A stretch of 36,355 nucleotides of DNA, from assembly GCA_018816555.1 (NCBI GenBank), contig JAHIVT010000007.1, positions 1-36,355 on the forward strand, written 5' to 3'. Shown here one piece after another: positions 1-7,398 of this stretch (position 1 is the stretch's first letter; the number at the start of each line of letters is the position of its first letter). The notes beneath the pieces were generated by a model. It saw nothing but the letters and a program-made list of their open reading frames with translations. It was not told where the DNA came from and did not search any database. This DNA comes from Pseudomonadota bacterium (GTDB taxonomy: Bacteria > Desulfobacterota > Desulfobulbia > Desulfobulbales > SURF-16). The position numbers and the translations under genes are program-made.

Positions 1-701
1 CGCGCGGCTGCCTTTTCATCGTATTCCTGTTTCTCCCGGGCATATCGTTCAGCGGCACGCTGTTCAATTTTCTCTTTGGCTTCGGCAATTGCAGCAAGAC
101 GATCCTGGCGCCGGGTCAGCTCTTCCGGGATATTCATGCCATCTGCAATCTCCTCGGTGTCTGCTTTTTCGGCAAGCCGCATCAGCTCCTGCACCTCGGC
201 TTGCAGTTGTCGCTCAAGTTCACAGGCGTGCCCCCAGCTCAAGGCATGGTGTTTGGAGGCGTTGGCCTTCACCTTGGTACCGTCAAGGCTCACCTTGCCC
301 AATTTGAGGAGCCCCATTTCACGGGCCAGCATCAGGATTTGTACAAAGAGCGGCTGCAGTTGATCAAGAAAGCGCTTCCGGAAGGTAGCTATCGTGTCGT
401 GATCAGGATGGGTATTGGCGGCAATAAAACGGAAAGCGACGGAGTCATAGGTTGCTTGTTCTATTTTCCGGCTGGAAAATACTCCGGTGGCATACCCGAA
501 GAACAACAGCGATAAAAGGATATCAGGATGATAAGCCTTGGAACCTCTGCCGGCATATGCCTCCGATAGAGGCCGCAGGTTGAGCTGTGATACGATATCA
601 ACGACAAAGCGAGCCAGATGGTTTTCCGGCAGCCAGTCTTGAAGCGATGGCGGGAAGAGATATTGCTGATGTCTATTCGCAGATTTAAAATTTGAACTCA
701 T
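1..701 (-). CDS. IS1182-family transposase, 5' (N-terminal) part, cut by window edge
   Basis: Reading the minus strand from the ATG at 701 gives an open frame of about 233 codons that runs off the left edge without a stop. It begins MSSNFKSANRHQQYLFPP and continues with LPENHLARFVVDIV, KAYHPDILLSLLFGYATG, FRFIAANTHPDHDTIATFR and LGKVSLDGTKVKANASKH. This is the usual N-terminal layout of IS1182-type DDE transposases: a DUF772-like domain, then the first catalytic Asp in VSLDGTKVKANAS. A charged, Glu/Lys/Arg-rich stretch follows, typical of the insertion between the first and second catalytic Asp. The second Asp and the catalytic Glu lie outside the window, so activity cannot be judged. No frameshift or stop is visible in the part seen. 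It is transcribed away from the neighbouring ldcA. Confidence 0.85.
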   Translation of the reverse strand, partial: MSSNFKSANRHQQYLFPPSLQDWLPENHLARFVVDIVSQLNLRPLSEAYAGRGSKAYHPDILLSLLFFGYATGVFSSRKIEQATYDSVAFRFIAANTHPDHDTIATFRKRFLDQLQPLFVQILMLAREMGLLKLGKVSLDGTKVKANASKHHALSWGHACELERQLQAEVQELMRLAEKADTEEIADGMNIPEELTRRQDRLAAIAEAKEKIEQRAAERYAREKQEYDEKAAA

Positions 702-715
702 GGGGTTTGTCTCAA

Positions 716-739
716 TGTGTAATTTGTTGAAATTACACA
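716..739. promoter_or_regulatory. Perfect 10-bp-arm hairpin upstream of the transposase
   Basis: TGTGTAATTT and AAATTACACA form perfect 10-bp arms around a 4-nt loop, 15 bp upstream of the transposase ATG. In insertion sequences such hairpins in the leader can block translation from read-through transcripts or serve as a transposase or regulator site. That role is inferred; the symmetry itself is directly visible. Confidence 0.6.
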
Positions 740-909
740 GAAATATACTACAAATACAGAAAAAAATCAAATATTATATCGGAACATTAACAAGTTAAGC
801 CATTTTGGCTGATTACGTTTGTTTGGATTTTGTGCAAAGTCCGACAGACTCCTAGGTCTTGAAATATAAGATTTTTGCAAAGTACCTGTCAATGGCTTTT
901 GTAATTTGC

Positions 910-1839
910 TTACGGGATGCGGCAGCAGGGTGCCGGAAAGCTGAGCGTGCCGGTGGAAGAATCCATGCGTGCCTCGCTGCCCACCGGCACAATCATGTTC
1001 TGTTTGCCGTGGCCGATGGGGAAATTTGCCCAGATCGGCAGGTTTTCATCGCCAAAAAGCTCCATCACCCTGGCCCAGATCATTTCCTGGTCTCCGCAGT
1101 TGGTAAAAGAGCCGAGGATAAGGCCGCGGATGCCGGCAAACCTGCCTGCCATTTTGAGATGGGTCAGCATGCGGTCAATGCGATAGGGGGCCTCTCCCAC
1201 ATCCTCCAGAAAGACAATCTTATCCCGCCATGACACTTCAAAGGGGGTGGCCAGCAGATGGACTGCAGTGTTCAGGTTGCCGCCGATGAGCCTGCCTGAT
1301 GCCTGGCCTGATTTGAGGATCTCAACAGAACGGGTGGTTATTGGCCGGCAGGTGCCGCTGGTGATGGTGTCAAAAAAGGAGAGCAGGGACTCTTTGTCGA
1401 TTTTGGCCAAGGTTGTGACCATGGGCCCGTGAAAGGTGGTCAGGCCGGTCTGCTGCAAAATCGCACTGTGCAGGGCGGTGATATCGCTGAAGCCGATGAA
1501 GATTTTCGGCTGCTCGCGGATCAGTTCATAATCAATGGCCGCCAGGATGCGCAGGGATCCATAGCCGCCGCGCACCGACAGCACAGCATTGACCTCCGGG
1601 TCGCGCCATATCTCATGGAAGATGTCTGCGCGATGTCGGTCCGGCCCGGCCAGATAATTCTCCCTTGTCGTCAGATCGCGGGCTATTTTCACCTTGAAGC
1701 CGTATTGGTCGAGAATCTGCACTCCCCGGGCGAACTCCTCCTCGTCCCAGGGGCCGGCGGGCGCAACCAGGCCGATGGTGTCCCCCCTTCTTAAGGCGCG
1801 GGGAAAAAGAGATGGGGCCTGCTCAGCTGTTTCGTGCAT
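910..1839 (-). CDS. ldcA: Muramoyltetrapeptide (LD-) carboxypeptidase, peptidase family S66
   Basis: Serine peptidase that removes the terminal D-Ala from cytosolic tetrapeptide muropeptides during peptidoglycan recycling. From the ATG at 1839 the protein has 309 residues, a normal size. The N-terminal motif DTIGLVAPAGP, the GGYG loop near residue 91, and GFSDITALH, with the nucleophile Ser at about 118, are all present. So are the acid-bearing FLEDVGEAPYRIDRML and the C-terminal GHGKQN with the catalytic His, giving a complete Ser-Glu-His set. An upstream in-frame start at 1908 would add 23 poorly family-like residues lying inside coaX, so I prefer 1839. The start overlaps the end of coaX by 17 bp, which indicates cotranscription and coupled translation. 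No signal peptide is seen, consistent with a cytoplasmic enzyme. Confidence 0.88.
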   Translation of the reverse strand: MHETAEQAPSLFPRALRRGDTIGLVAPAGPWDEEEFARGVQILDQYGFKVKIARDLTTRENYLAGPDRHRADIFHEIWRDPEVNAVLSVRGGYGSLRILAAIDYELIREQPKIFIGFSDITALHSAILQQTGLTTFHGPMVTTLAKIDKESLLSFFDTITSGTCRPITTRSVEILKSGQASGRLIGGNLNTAVHLLATPFEVSWRDKIVFLEDVGEAPYRIDRMLTHLKMAGRFAGIRGLILGSFTNCGDQEMIWARVMELFGDENLPIWANFPIGHGKQNMIVPVGSEARMDSSTGTLSFPAPCCRIP

Positions 1840-2596
1840 GGATGATCTGTAATCCTTCCAGGGTGAGCATGGGTTCCACTGATTCGATTGATGGGGCAAA
1901 GGGAGCAATGACCCCGGCCATGCCGCCGGTGGCGATCACCTTGGGGATATCGGGGTGGAACTGTTGGGCTATCCGGTTGATCAGGCCTTCCACCAGGCCG
2001 CCGAAACCATATAGAAGGCCTGATTTCAGCGCAGTTTCCGTATTGGTGCCGATGGGTTGCCGCGGTGGTGAATTGATATCGATTCTGGGCAGTTTTGCCG
2101 TCTGGTTAATGAGGGCGTCAAAGGATATGCCGAGGCCCGGGGCAATTGCTCCACCCATGTATTCCCCCCTCCCGGAAACACAGTCAAGGGTGATCGCCGT
2201 GCCGAAGTCCACGATGATCAGAGCTTTTTGGTAACGGCTGTAAGCGGCGACCGAATTGATAATCCTGTCTGCGCCTACTTCCCTGGGATTGTCGGTGACA
2301 ATAATGATACCGGTATCAATTTTCCCGCCCGTGACAAGCAGGGGCTCACAGTTGAGGTACTTTTTTGCCAGGTTGCACCAGACGGATTCCAGGGGAGGAG
2401 CCACGGAGCCGATGATCATGCCGGTTATTTCATTAAGCCGGCGATTTTTCAGCTGGAAAAGCCCTTGCAGTCCGGCCGCCAGTTCATCGGATGTGGTGCT
2501 GCGGTTTGTTTGCATGCGCCAATCGCAGACAAGGTTTTTGTCCTGAAACAGGCCAAGCACCATATGACTGTTGCCGATATCCACTGCCAGTAACAT
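1823..2596 (-). CDS. coaX: Type III pantothenate kinase
   Basis: Catalyses ATP-dependent phosphorylation of pantothenate, the first step of coenzyme A synthesis. It is the CoaX type, which is insensitive to CoA feedback in characterised members. The 257-residue protein starts MLLAVDIGNSHMVLGLF, the acidic nucleotide-binding motif of the ASKHA fold. It continues with VGADRIINSVAAY, VDFGTAITLDCV and YMGGAIAPG, all in the expected order. The start codon at 2596 is preceded by AGGGTG at a reasonable distance. It is the first gene of a two-gene unit with ldcA. Length and motifs are intact. Confidence 0.93.
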   Translation of the reverse strand: MLLAVDIGNSHMVLGLFQDKNLVCDWRMQTNRSTTSDELAAGLQGLFQLKNRRLNEITGMIIGSVAPPLESVWCNLAKKYLNCEPLLVTGGKIDTGIIIVTDNPREVGADRIINSVAAYSRYQKALIIVDFGTAITLDCVSGRGEYMGGAIAPGLGISFDALINQTAKLPRIDINSPPRQPIGTNTETALKSGLLYGFGGLVEGLINRIAQQFHPDIPKVIATGGMAGVIAPFAPSIESVEPMLTLEGLQIIHARNS

Positions 2597-2750
2597 TGTG
2601 TCGCACCCTGTTAAAATTGTTTTTACAATGGTTCAATTGTGGAATACTATAACCGAAAATAGATTGATTCCGTTAGAAAAAATGTAATCAGTCCTTGGCT
2701 TAGTTTCCGGCTTATCAGCTTTTTTTACTATTGCAGCATGAGAGTGAGAT

Positions 2751-3842
2751 TTGAAGGTTCAGTATAAAATTTTAGTCGTCGATGATGAGCCGATCATCCT
2801 GTTTTACATCCAGGACCTGCTGGCCTCGGTCGATAATTATATTGTTGAAACCGCCGAGTCAGGTGAGCAGGCCCTTGAAATTCTGCCCTCATTCAAGCCC
2901 GACCTTATTCTGCTCGATATCCAGCTTCCCGCCATGAACGGCTATGAGGTCTGCCGGAAAATCAGGGCGGACAATCGGTACCGTTTTACCAAAATAATCA
3001 TGGTATCCGGCCATGCCCGCGTCAATGAACGTCTGATGGGCTATGAGGCCGGAGCTGATGATTATATCGGCAAACCCTTTGAAAAAGAGGAACTGCTGGC
3101 CAAAGTGCGCGTGTTTACCCAGCTGAAAAACAAGGAGGAGGTGGACCAGGTCAAGGGTGATCTGCTTACCCTGATTACCCATGAAACCAGGACTCCGGTC
3201 AGCGGCATCATCGGCTGCGCCGAGTTACTGGTCAGTGACCCCACTTTGTCGGAAGAAGGAAAGGAACTCGCGGGTCTTATTGCTAAATCCGGACAGCAGC
3301 TTTTTCAGTTCATGAAAAATGCCGTTCTGCTCTGCAAGCTGAAAGCCGGAATGGAGCTGCATTTCAATCCGGAACCGGTCAGCGGCATGCTGGCCAATGT
3401 CATCAACAACCTGGTTGAGGAGAATCTCGACAGGCATATCGGCATTACCACCGATTTTGATGACTCCATCATTTTGCAGGCCGACTGGCCGCTCCTGATC
3501 AACGTCTTTAAATTTGTCATCGATAATGCCTTTAAGTTTTCCCCGGATTCAGGCACCATTACCATTAAAAGCTGGCAGACAGACGGGATTCTGTTCGTCA
3601 GCGTGCAGGACGAGGGCGAAGGCCTTGATCCCCATATGCGGGAGCATATATTTGATGAATTTGCCATCAAGGATGTGGCCCATCATCAGAAAGGCCAGGG
3701 GATCAGCCTGGCAATCTGCCGCTATATCCTCCATTATCATCATGGCGCCATCCATGTTGAAGGAAATCCGGGCAGCGGGGCAACTTTTGTCATCAAGTTG
3801 CCGCTGCAGCCGATAGAAGGCATTGGCGAACACGAGTCCTGA
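2751..3842 (+). CDS. Soluble hybrid: receiver domain followed by HisKA and HATPase
   Basis: A 363-residue two-component protein without membrane segments. Residues about 5-125 form a receiver domain (VDDEP acidic pocket, phospho-accepting Asp56 in LLDIQLP, Ser in MVSGHA, Lys in IGKPF). Residues about 137-200 form a dimerisation domain with the phospho-acceptor His144 in THETRTP. The rest is a HATPase with N-box FVIDNAFKFSP, G1 DEGEGLD and G2 KGQGISLAICRYIL. A receiver at the N-terminus in place of a sensor suggests the kinase is set by phosphorylation from another kinase. The start is TTG at 2751, with GAGAGTGAG just upstream; no ATG lies near it. Its TGA overlaps the ATG of the next gene by one base, so the two are coupled. 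The target regulator is not evident. Confidence 0.88.
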   Translation: MKVQYKILVVDDEPIILFYIQDLLASVDNYIVETAESGEQALEILPSFKPDLILLDIQLPAMNGYEVCRKIRADNRYRFTKIIMVSGHARVNERLMGYEAGADDYIGKPFEKEELLAKVRVFTQLKNKEEVDQVKGDLLTLITHETRTPVSGIIGCAELLVSDPTLSEEGKELAGLIAKSGQQLFQFMKNAVLLCKLKAGMELHFNPEPVSGMLANVINNLVEENLDRHIGITTDFDDSIILQADWPLLINVFKFVIDNAFKFSPDSGTITIKSWQTDGILFVSVQDEGEGLDPHMREHIFDEFAIKDVAHHQKGQGISLAICRYILHYHHGAIHVEGNPGSGATFVIKLPLQPIEGIGEHES

Positions 3843-4048
3843 TGGAAGAGCAGAAGAAGAGCATCCAGCGCCGCCGCAGGAAGGGTGAGTTTGTCTGCCA
3901 TTGCTGCAAGAAGAAGTTGCCCTATTGTTTTAATTGCCCCTGCGGCTTCCAGATCTGCGAGGAGTGTTTTCGCGAGAATCTTTGGGGCATCAGCAACGGT
4001 CCCACCTGGGTCTGCCCCGACTGCGGCCGTGTCCGCATGACATATTGA
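3842..4048 (+). CDS. Small Cys-rich, probably zinc-binding protein coupled to the kinase
   Basis: A 68-residue protein with a basic N-terminus (QRRRRKGEF) followed by Cys pairs: CHCC, then CFNCPC, then CEEC and a final CPDC. The spacing resembles a zinc ribbon or RING-like cross-brace able to hold two metal ions. I do not recognise a named family. It starts on the last base of the kinase stop codon, so it is made with the kinase and may be its accessory or output partner; that function is inference. It has no signal peptide, so it should act in the cytoplasm. Confidence 0.75.
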   Translation: MEEQKKSIQRRRRKGEFVCHCCKKKLPYCFNCPCGFQICEECFRENLWGISNGPTWVCPDCGRVRMTY

Positions 4049-4089
4049 TCATACAGCCCATTGTGCCGTCACACTGCTGGTTCGCGTAG

Positions 4090-4109
4090 GGGCGGTTCGC
4101 GAACCGCCC
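4090..4109. repeat. REP-like perfect palindrome
   Basis: A perfect 20-bp palindrome with arms GGGCGGTTCG and CGAACCGCCC, flanked by GTAG on the left and TTAC on the right, so the symmetry extends a few more bases. It lies 40 bp after the small zinc protein. No T-run follows, so it is more like an extragenic palindromic repeat than a terminator, although a stem could still protect the mRNA 3' end. Confidence 0.6.
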
Positions 4110-4297
4110 TTACAAACAGGCCAGGCCAAGGGGTGCCCTTGTTATTTATGGATGCCATGACTCTATGGGAATGAGGCGGGGTAGCAATGAATGTTTGGTA
4201 ATTGATTTGTTATGTCCTGGATCGCGAGGCACATTGCCGCCATGGTCCCGATATTTTCGAGTACCAAGTGGCCCACATTGGGTGTCAGGCCGGGCTG

Positions 4298-4318
4298 AGG
4301 GCTCCCACAAGGGGTGCC
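4298..4318. repeat. Second REP-like imperfect palindrome
   Basis: GGGCTCCCAC and AAGGGGTGCCC form an imperfect hairpin. The motif AAGGGGTGCCC also occurs at about 4127-4137, next to CCAAGG, so related repeat fragments are scattered in the 310-bp spacer 4049-4358. Apart from these repeats I see no gene in that spacer. Confidence 0.45.
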
Positions 4319-4358
4319 CCTACGCGGCATCGGTAGGTTTTTTCAACCCCATTCTCCG

Positions 4359-5246
4359 TTACGACAAATCCTCGTCCGTATCCTTTTTACCCCTGGTAAA
4401 TTCATGGTGCAGCAGAGGACCGGTGCCGTGGCCGATAGAATATGCGGCGCTTCTGTTGAGCAAGGTGTCCATGAAGGCGCAGGTAGAGGTGAATGCCTTG
4501 TTGAGGTCCCCGGTGCGCATATAATAGGCGGTGAGGGCGGAAGCAAAGGTGCAGCCCGTGCCATGGGTGTTGCGGCTGAAGATCCTGGGATGCTCGATTC
4601 TGGAAATATGAAAGCCCGACTCCTCCGTCCATTTTTCCGGTGCAACTTTCTGCACCAGGTAGTCGGTAACGGTTTTCCCCTGGACATTCATATGCCCTCC
4701 CTTGACACAAACCGCCTTGAGCCGGGAGGAGAGGGCAAACAGGCCTTGGGCGGCGGCAAGGGCGCTGCCTGCAGCGCCGCACTCTTTGCCGGAAATGATT
4801 TCCAGCTCCGCAATGTTTGGTGTGACAACAGTTGCATGACTGATGATATGTTCGGTTACCGCCGTGCTGCCGGCTGTGAAAAGGGAAACCCCGCCTGAAG
4901 ATTTGATGACAGGGTCATAAATGACCTCTCCGGTAAATTCTGTCAGGACTTCGCCGATGGCCCGGGCAATTTCCTGGTTACCCACCATGCCGATTTTAAT
5001 GTGGGTGACATTCAGGTCATCGAGTACATCCTGAATCTGTTTTTTGACAAAAGCGGCGGGCAACGGCAGATACGATGATACACCCAGGGTGTTCTGTGAG
5101 GTAAGGGCCGTGATCGCCGCCCCGCAATAGACACCGATGACGGTGAATGTCTTGATGTCCGCCTGGATGCCGGCCCCGCCGGAAGGATCTGATCCTGCAA
5201 TGGACAGGCCTACCGGCATGTTGTTCTGGGGGGGCATGGCAACCAT
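4359..5246 (-). CDS. thiD: Hydroxymethylpyrimidine/phosphomethylpyrimidine kinase
   Basis: Phosphorylates HMP and HMP-phosphate to HMP-pyrophosphate in thiamine synthesis. The ribokinase-like signature is complete: GSDPSGGAGIQADIKT near residues 18-33, ALTSQNT, IKIGMVGN, YDPVIKSSGG, VTPNIAELEIISG, and HGTGCTFASALTAY with the conserved GTGCT anion hole. I take the ATG at 5246 (295 residues), which has AAGG about 10 bases upstream; a TTG two codons earlier at 5252 is the only extension. The C-terminal DEDLS tail is short and ordinary. It follows the FKBP gene by about 40 bp on the same strand. No TPP-riboswitch-like leader was recognised upstream of this unit. Confidence 0.92.
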   Translation of the reverse strand: MVAMPPQNNMPVGLSIAGSDPSGGAGIQADIKTFTVIGVYCGAAITALTSQNTLGVSSYLPLPAAFVKKQIQDVLDDLNVTHIKIGMVGNQEIARAIGEVLTEFTGEVIYDPVIKSSGGVSLFTAGSTAVTEHIISHATVVTPNIAELEIISGKECGAAGSALAAAQGLFALSSRLKAVCVKGGHMNVQGKTVTDYLVQKVAPEKWTEESGFHISRIEHPRIFSRNTHGTGCTFASALTAYYMRTGDLNKAFTSTCAFMDTLLNRSAAYSIGHGTGPLLHHEFTRGKKDTDEDLS

Positions 5247-5290
5247 ATTCAAATAACCTTGTCAGTATGGCGGGAACAGTTGGCGGCAGA

Positions 5291-5758
5291 TCAGTTCAGG
5301 GCAGAGGCGGCCGCTTGAAGTGGTTCTATGTTCTGCACGGTTAGCTTGTAAAGGATCTGCTTGCCGGCAAGCGGGTGGTTAAAATCAATGGTCACCTTGT
5401 CACCGGAAACCTCAGTGACCATGGCCGGCACCTGATGCTGCTCCCCATCTTTTTCCATGGTCATTCCCACCACGACCCCCGGCTTAATGTCCGCCTTTTT
5501 ATCCCAGCTTGCAAGGCTTACGGTGTGGATCAATTCCTCTTTGGACAACCCGTAAGCCTCTTCCGGCTGCAGGCGGATTTCCTTGCTTTCATTGATTCCC
5601 ATACCGATGACCGCCTTTTCAAAAGCGATCATGACACTGCCTGTTCCTATGCGGAATTGCAGAGGTCCGTTCTCCTGGGATGATTCAAATATCTCTCCGT
5701 TTTCAAGAATGCCATCATAAATGACGGTGACAAGATCACCGGGTTTTGCCTTGTGCAT
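5291..5758 (-). CDS. slyD: SlyD-like FKBP-type peptidyl-prolyl isomerase
   Basis: A 155-residue cytoplasmic prolyl isomerase/chaperone. It begins KPGDLVTVIYDGILENGEIF and shows FRIGTGSVMIAFEKAVIGM, the split FKBP core. PEEAYG leads into the insert-in-flap segment (about residues 70-125), and DFNHPLAGKQILYKLTV closes the fold, as in SlyD. It lacks the His/Cys-rich metal-binding tail of enterobacterial SlyD and ends in a plain QAAASALN. AAAGGAGT sits about eight bases before the ATG, a strong ribosome site. It is upstream of thiD in the same direction; the pairing has no obvious biochemical logic. Confidence 0.88.
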   Translation of the reverse strand: MHKAKPGDLVTVIYDGILENGEIFESSQENGPLQFRIGTGSVMIAFEKAVIGMGINESKEIRLQPEEAYGLSKEELIHTVSLASWDKKADIKPGVVVGMTMEKDGEQHQVPAMVTEVSGDKVTIDFNHPLAGKQILYKLTVQNIEPLQAAASALN

Positions 5759-5784
5759 GTGACTTTACTCCTTTAATAATTGTT

Positions 5785-5863
5785 GCTGGTCGCTACCAGG
5801 TCTCCCGACAGCAGCTGGGGTGTCGGAGAAAATATGTTTTTGCCATGCCGGTATGTTCCCGGC
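5785..5863 (-). promoter_or_regulatory. Three consecutive stem-loops between the 482-residue gene and slyD
   Basis: Within the 118-bp spacer there are three stems. GCCGG/CCGGC at 5847-5863 lies just after the stop of the upstream gene. CCGACA/TGTCGG is at 5805-5826 with extended flanks. CTGG/CCAG is at about 5785-5800, just before the slyD ribosome site. The first could act as a weak terminator or 3' end; the others would fold in the slyD leader. There is no strong U-run and I match it to no known riboswitch. Confidence 0.4.
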
Positions 5864-5876
5864 TTGCAAGCAGGTC

Positions 5877-7325
5877 TCAGTTTCGATTCTGCAGAGAACA
5901 GAGGCGGGCGCTGCCTGTCTCAATTTTACTTAGCAGTCGGCCCATCAGGATCTCCGGCATGAGCGGAGGGGAAAGGGAACCCTCATCCTCAGCAGGATCC
6001 GGTCTCTTTTCGGCCTTGAATTGAGCAAAATCCTTTTCTATGAGAGAGCCATACGTTGTGATTGCATCTTTTATGAGACGAAAAAGATCATCATAGGGGT
6101 ATGGTTTTCTGAATTTGCTGATAAGGCTGTCAATAAAATCCGGTATCCGTGCAGCATCTTCACTGTTCCCGCAATAATAGTAAGGGCAGGAAGACAGGGC
6201 AATGAATATTTTTTGGCTGAGGATGTCTTTGTCAATTGATCCGCTGCCGTCCGTGGCTGATAAGGCCAGTTTGAGTCGGCGGATAATTCCCCACAGGCCC
6301 CTGAAATAACCGCTTCCGGTCTCAACGGCAATAACCCGGGGGTTAAGCCGGAAGCCTGACTCATTCATCGTCACGGCAAGATGGGGATAGTACGAGTAGC
6401 GCAGGGATTCATAGAAAGTCTGGAGATTGTCAAGCAGCAGATCAGTATTTTCAATTTCTTTGATGAAGTTTGCTTTATACTGAAACTCATTGATGTTTCG
6501 GCATAATTTATTCCCTTCATTTGCCAGCGATTCAAGGATTTCTGAAAAGGGTTTCGATTTGAATGACTTGATATCTTCGTTAATGATGTCGATCTGGGTG
6601 ATCTCGCCTTTGAGCGAATGGTTGATGAATGCCAGAAAACGATTGATTTCTTGAAGGGCCTCATAGCAGGTGTCAATCTGGCAGGTTAATATGACCTTGG
6701 CCAGTTCAGGGATGGTCGGTAGATCAAGTTGACGGAATTTGGCTTCAATCCTGTCAGCTTTTGCCGAAACATCATGAATGTTTAAAAAATCCTCCTTGAA
6801 ATTTTTATCCGGGGTTACCAGTTTGAAAACCATGTACCCCTTCTCAAACATCTCCCTTTCCTTGTGGGATTTGGCGGCATTGATTTGGGCAATCTGGAGG
6901 AGATTTTTCAGGGAAAATTTCCCCTGTATATCTTTGGCCGCGGCAACCAGTATTGCTTTGTATTGTCTGATTTTTGCCAGGGGTGTCTGCAGTTCTTGTG
7001 CATCATGCAGCAGTTTGCGTGTTAACCTTTGGGCTTCTTCAACAGGAAGACTGTTCAACCGCAGGTCTGCCTCCAGGTTGCTCAGTTCATTCTCCAACCT
7101 GATTACCTGCTGTAGTGTCTCGTCAACCGTTTTCTGGTAACCGGTAACAGCTGCAACTACCTCTTGGACGTTAATGTCAAGATCGACAAGAACAGCAGTA
7201 TTCTGGTCGATGTCAATATTGCTCCATTGCCGTACAACCGGGTCGCTTACTATGCCCTGTGAATCTACGCGGCATTGACGGAGAAGGGCTTTAATGCCGG
7301 CAATGGTTTCTTCTGTATTTTCCAT
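5877..7325 (-). CDS. Uncharacterised 482-residue cytoplasmic protein, partly coiled coil
   Basis: I do not recognise this family. The chain has no signal peptide or membrane span and is rich in helix formers. Residues about 60-135 have the heptad-like charged pattern of a coiled coil (VIRLENELSNLEADLRL, RLTRKLLHDAQEL). The middle third is alpha-helical with Lys/Glu repeats and scattered Phe/Tyr. The last third holds GSGYFRGLWGIIRRLKLAL, a Cys-Pro-Tyr-Tyr-Tyr-Cys cluster (CPYYYC), and an acidic, proline-rich tail before the C-terminus. The ATG at 7325 lacks a clear ribosome site. It is upstream of slyD-thiD, separated by 118 bp. Base usage looks like that of its neighbours, with no sign of transfer. 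Function unknown. Confidence 0.75.
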   Translation of the reverse strand: MENTEETIAGIKALLRQCRVDSQGIVSDPVVRQWSNIDIDQNTAVLVDLDINVQEVVAAVTGYQKTVDETLQQVIRLENELSNLEADLRLNSLPVEEAQRLTRKLLHDAQELQTPLAKIRQYKAILVAAAKDIQGKFSLKNLLQIAQINAAKSHKEREMFEKGYMVFKLVTPDKNFKEDFLNIHDVSAKADRIEAKFRQLDLPTIPELAKVILTCQIDTCYEALQEINRFLAFINHSLKGEITQIDIINEDIKSFKSKPFSEILESLANEGNKLCRNINEFQYKANFIKEIENTDLLLDNLQTFYESLRYSYYPHLAVTMNESGFRLNPRVIAVETGSGYFRGLWGIIRRLKLALSATDGSGSIDKDILSQKIFIALSSCPYYYCGNSEDAARIPDFIDSLISKFRKPYPYDDLFRLIKDAITTYGSLIEKDFAQFKAEKRPDPAEDEGSLSPPLMPEILMGRLLSKIETGSARLCSLQNRN

Positions 7326-7368
7326 AGTATAGGTTTTTTAGTATGATGGGAAAAAATAACCTAAAGAT

Positions 7369-7398
7369 TTGACAAGTTATTGATAGGCAATATATAAC
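7369..7398 (+). promoter_or_regulatory. Strong sigma-70-like promoter facing the gene-poor spacer
   Basis: TTGACA at 7369-7374 is followed by TATATA at 7391-7396 (16-bp spacing) or TATAAC at 7393-7398 (18 bp). This is one of the best sigma-70-type matches in the window. It points right, into about 530 bp without a convincing gene before the cytochrome gene at 7938. It may make a long leader or a small RNA. Promoter use is inferred from the match only. Confidence 0.5.

Larger units (their letters stand above)
1..852 (-). mobile_element. IS1182-type insertion sequence, one end only
   Basis: The transposase is preceded by about 150 bp of AT-rich non-coding DNA with a hairpin at 716-739. The sequence GTCCGACAGACTCC at 839-852 resembles the outer terminal inverted repeat of this family and abuts a CCTAGG palindrome (851-856), a plausible target. 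The other end is beyond the window, so the exact boundary and the target duplication cannot be confirmed. Confidence 0.6.

Noticed and set aside
76-515. Plus-strand frames over the transposase region
   Set aside because: The minus-strand reading gives a clear IS1182-type transposase; the plus-strand frames are its antisense shadows.
4165-4898. Two plus-strand frames across the thiD 3' region
   Set aside because: They overlap thiD, whose motifs are complete, and include REP-like spacer DNA.
5759-5876. Possible TPP riboswitch upstream of slyD-thiD
   Set aside because: Hairpins are present but the conserved CUGAGA and other TPP-aptamer elements are not visible.
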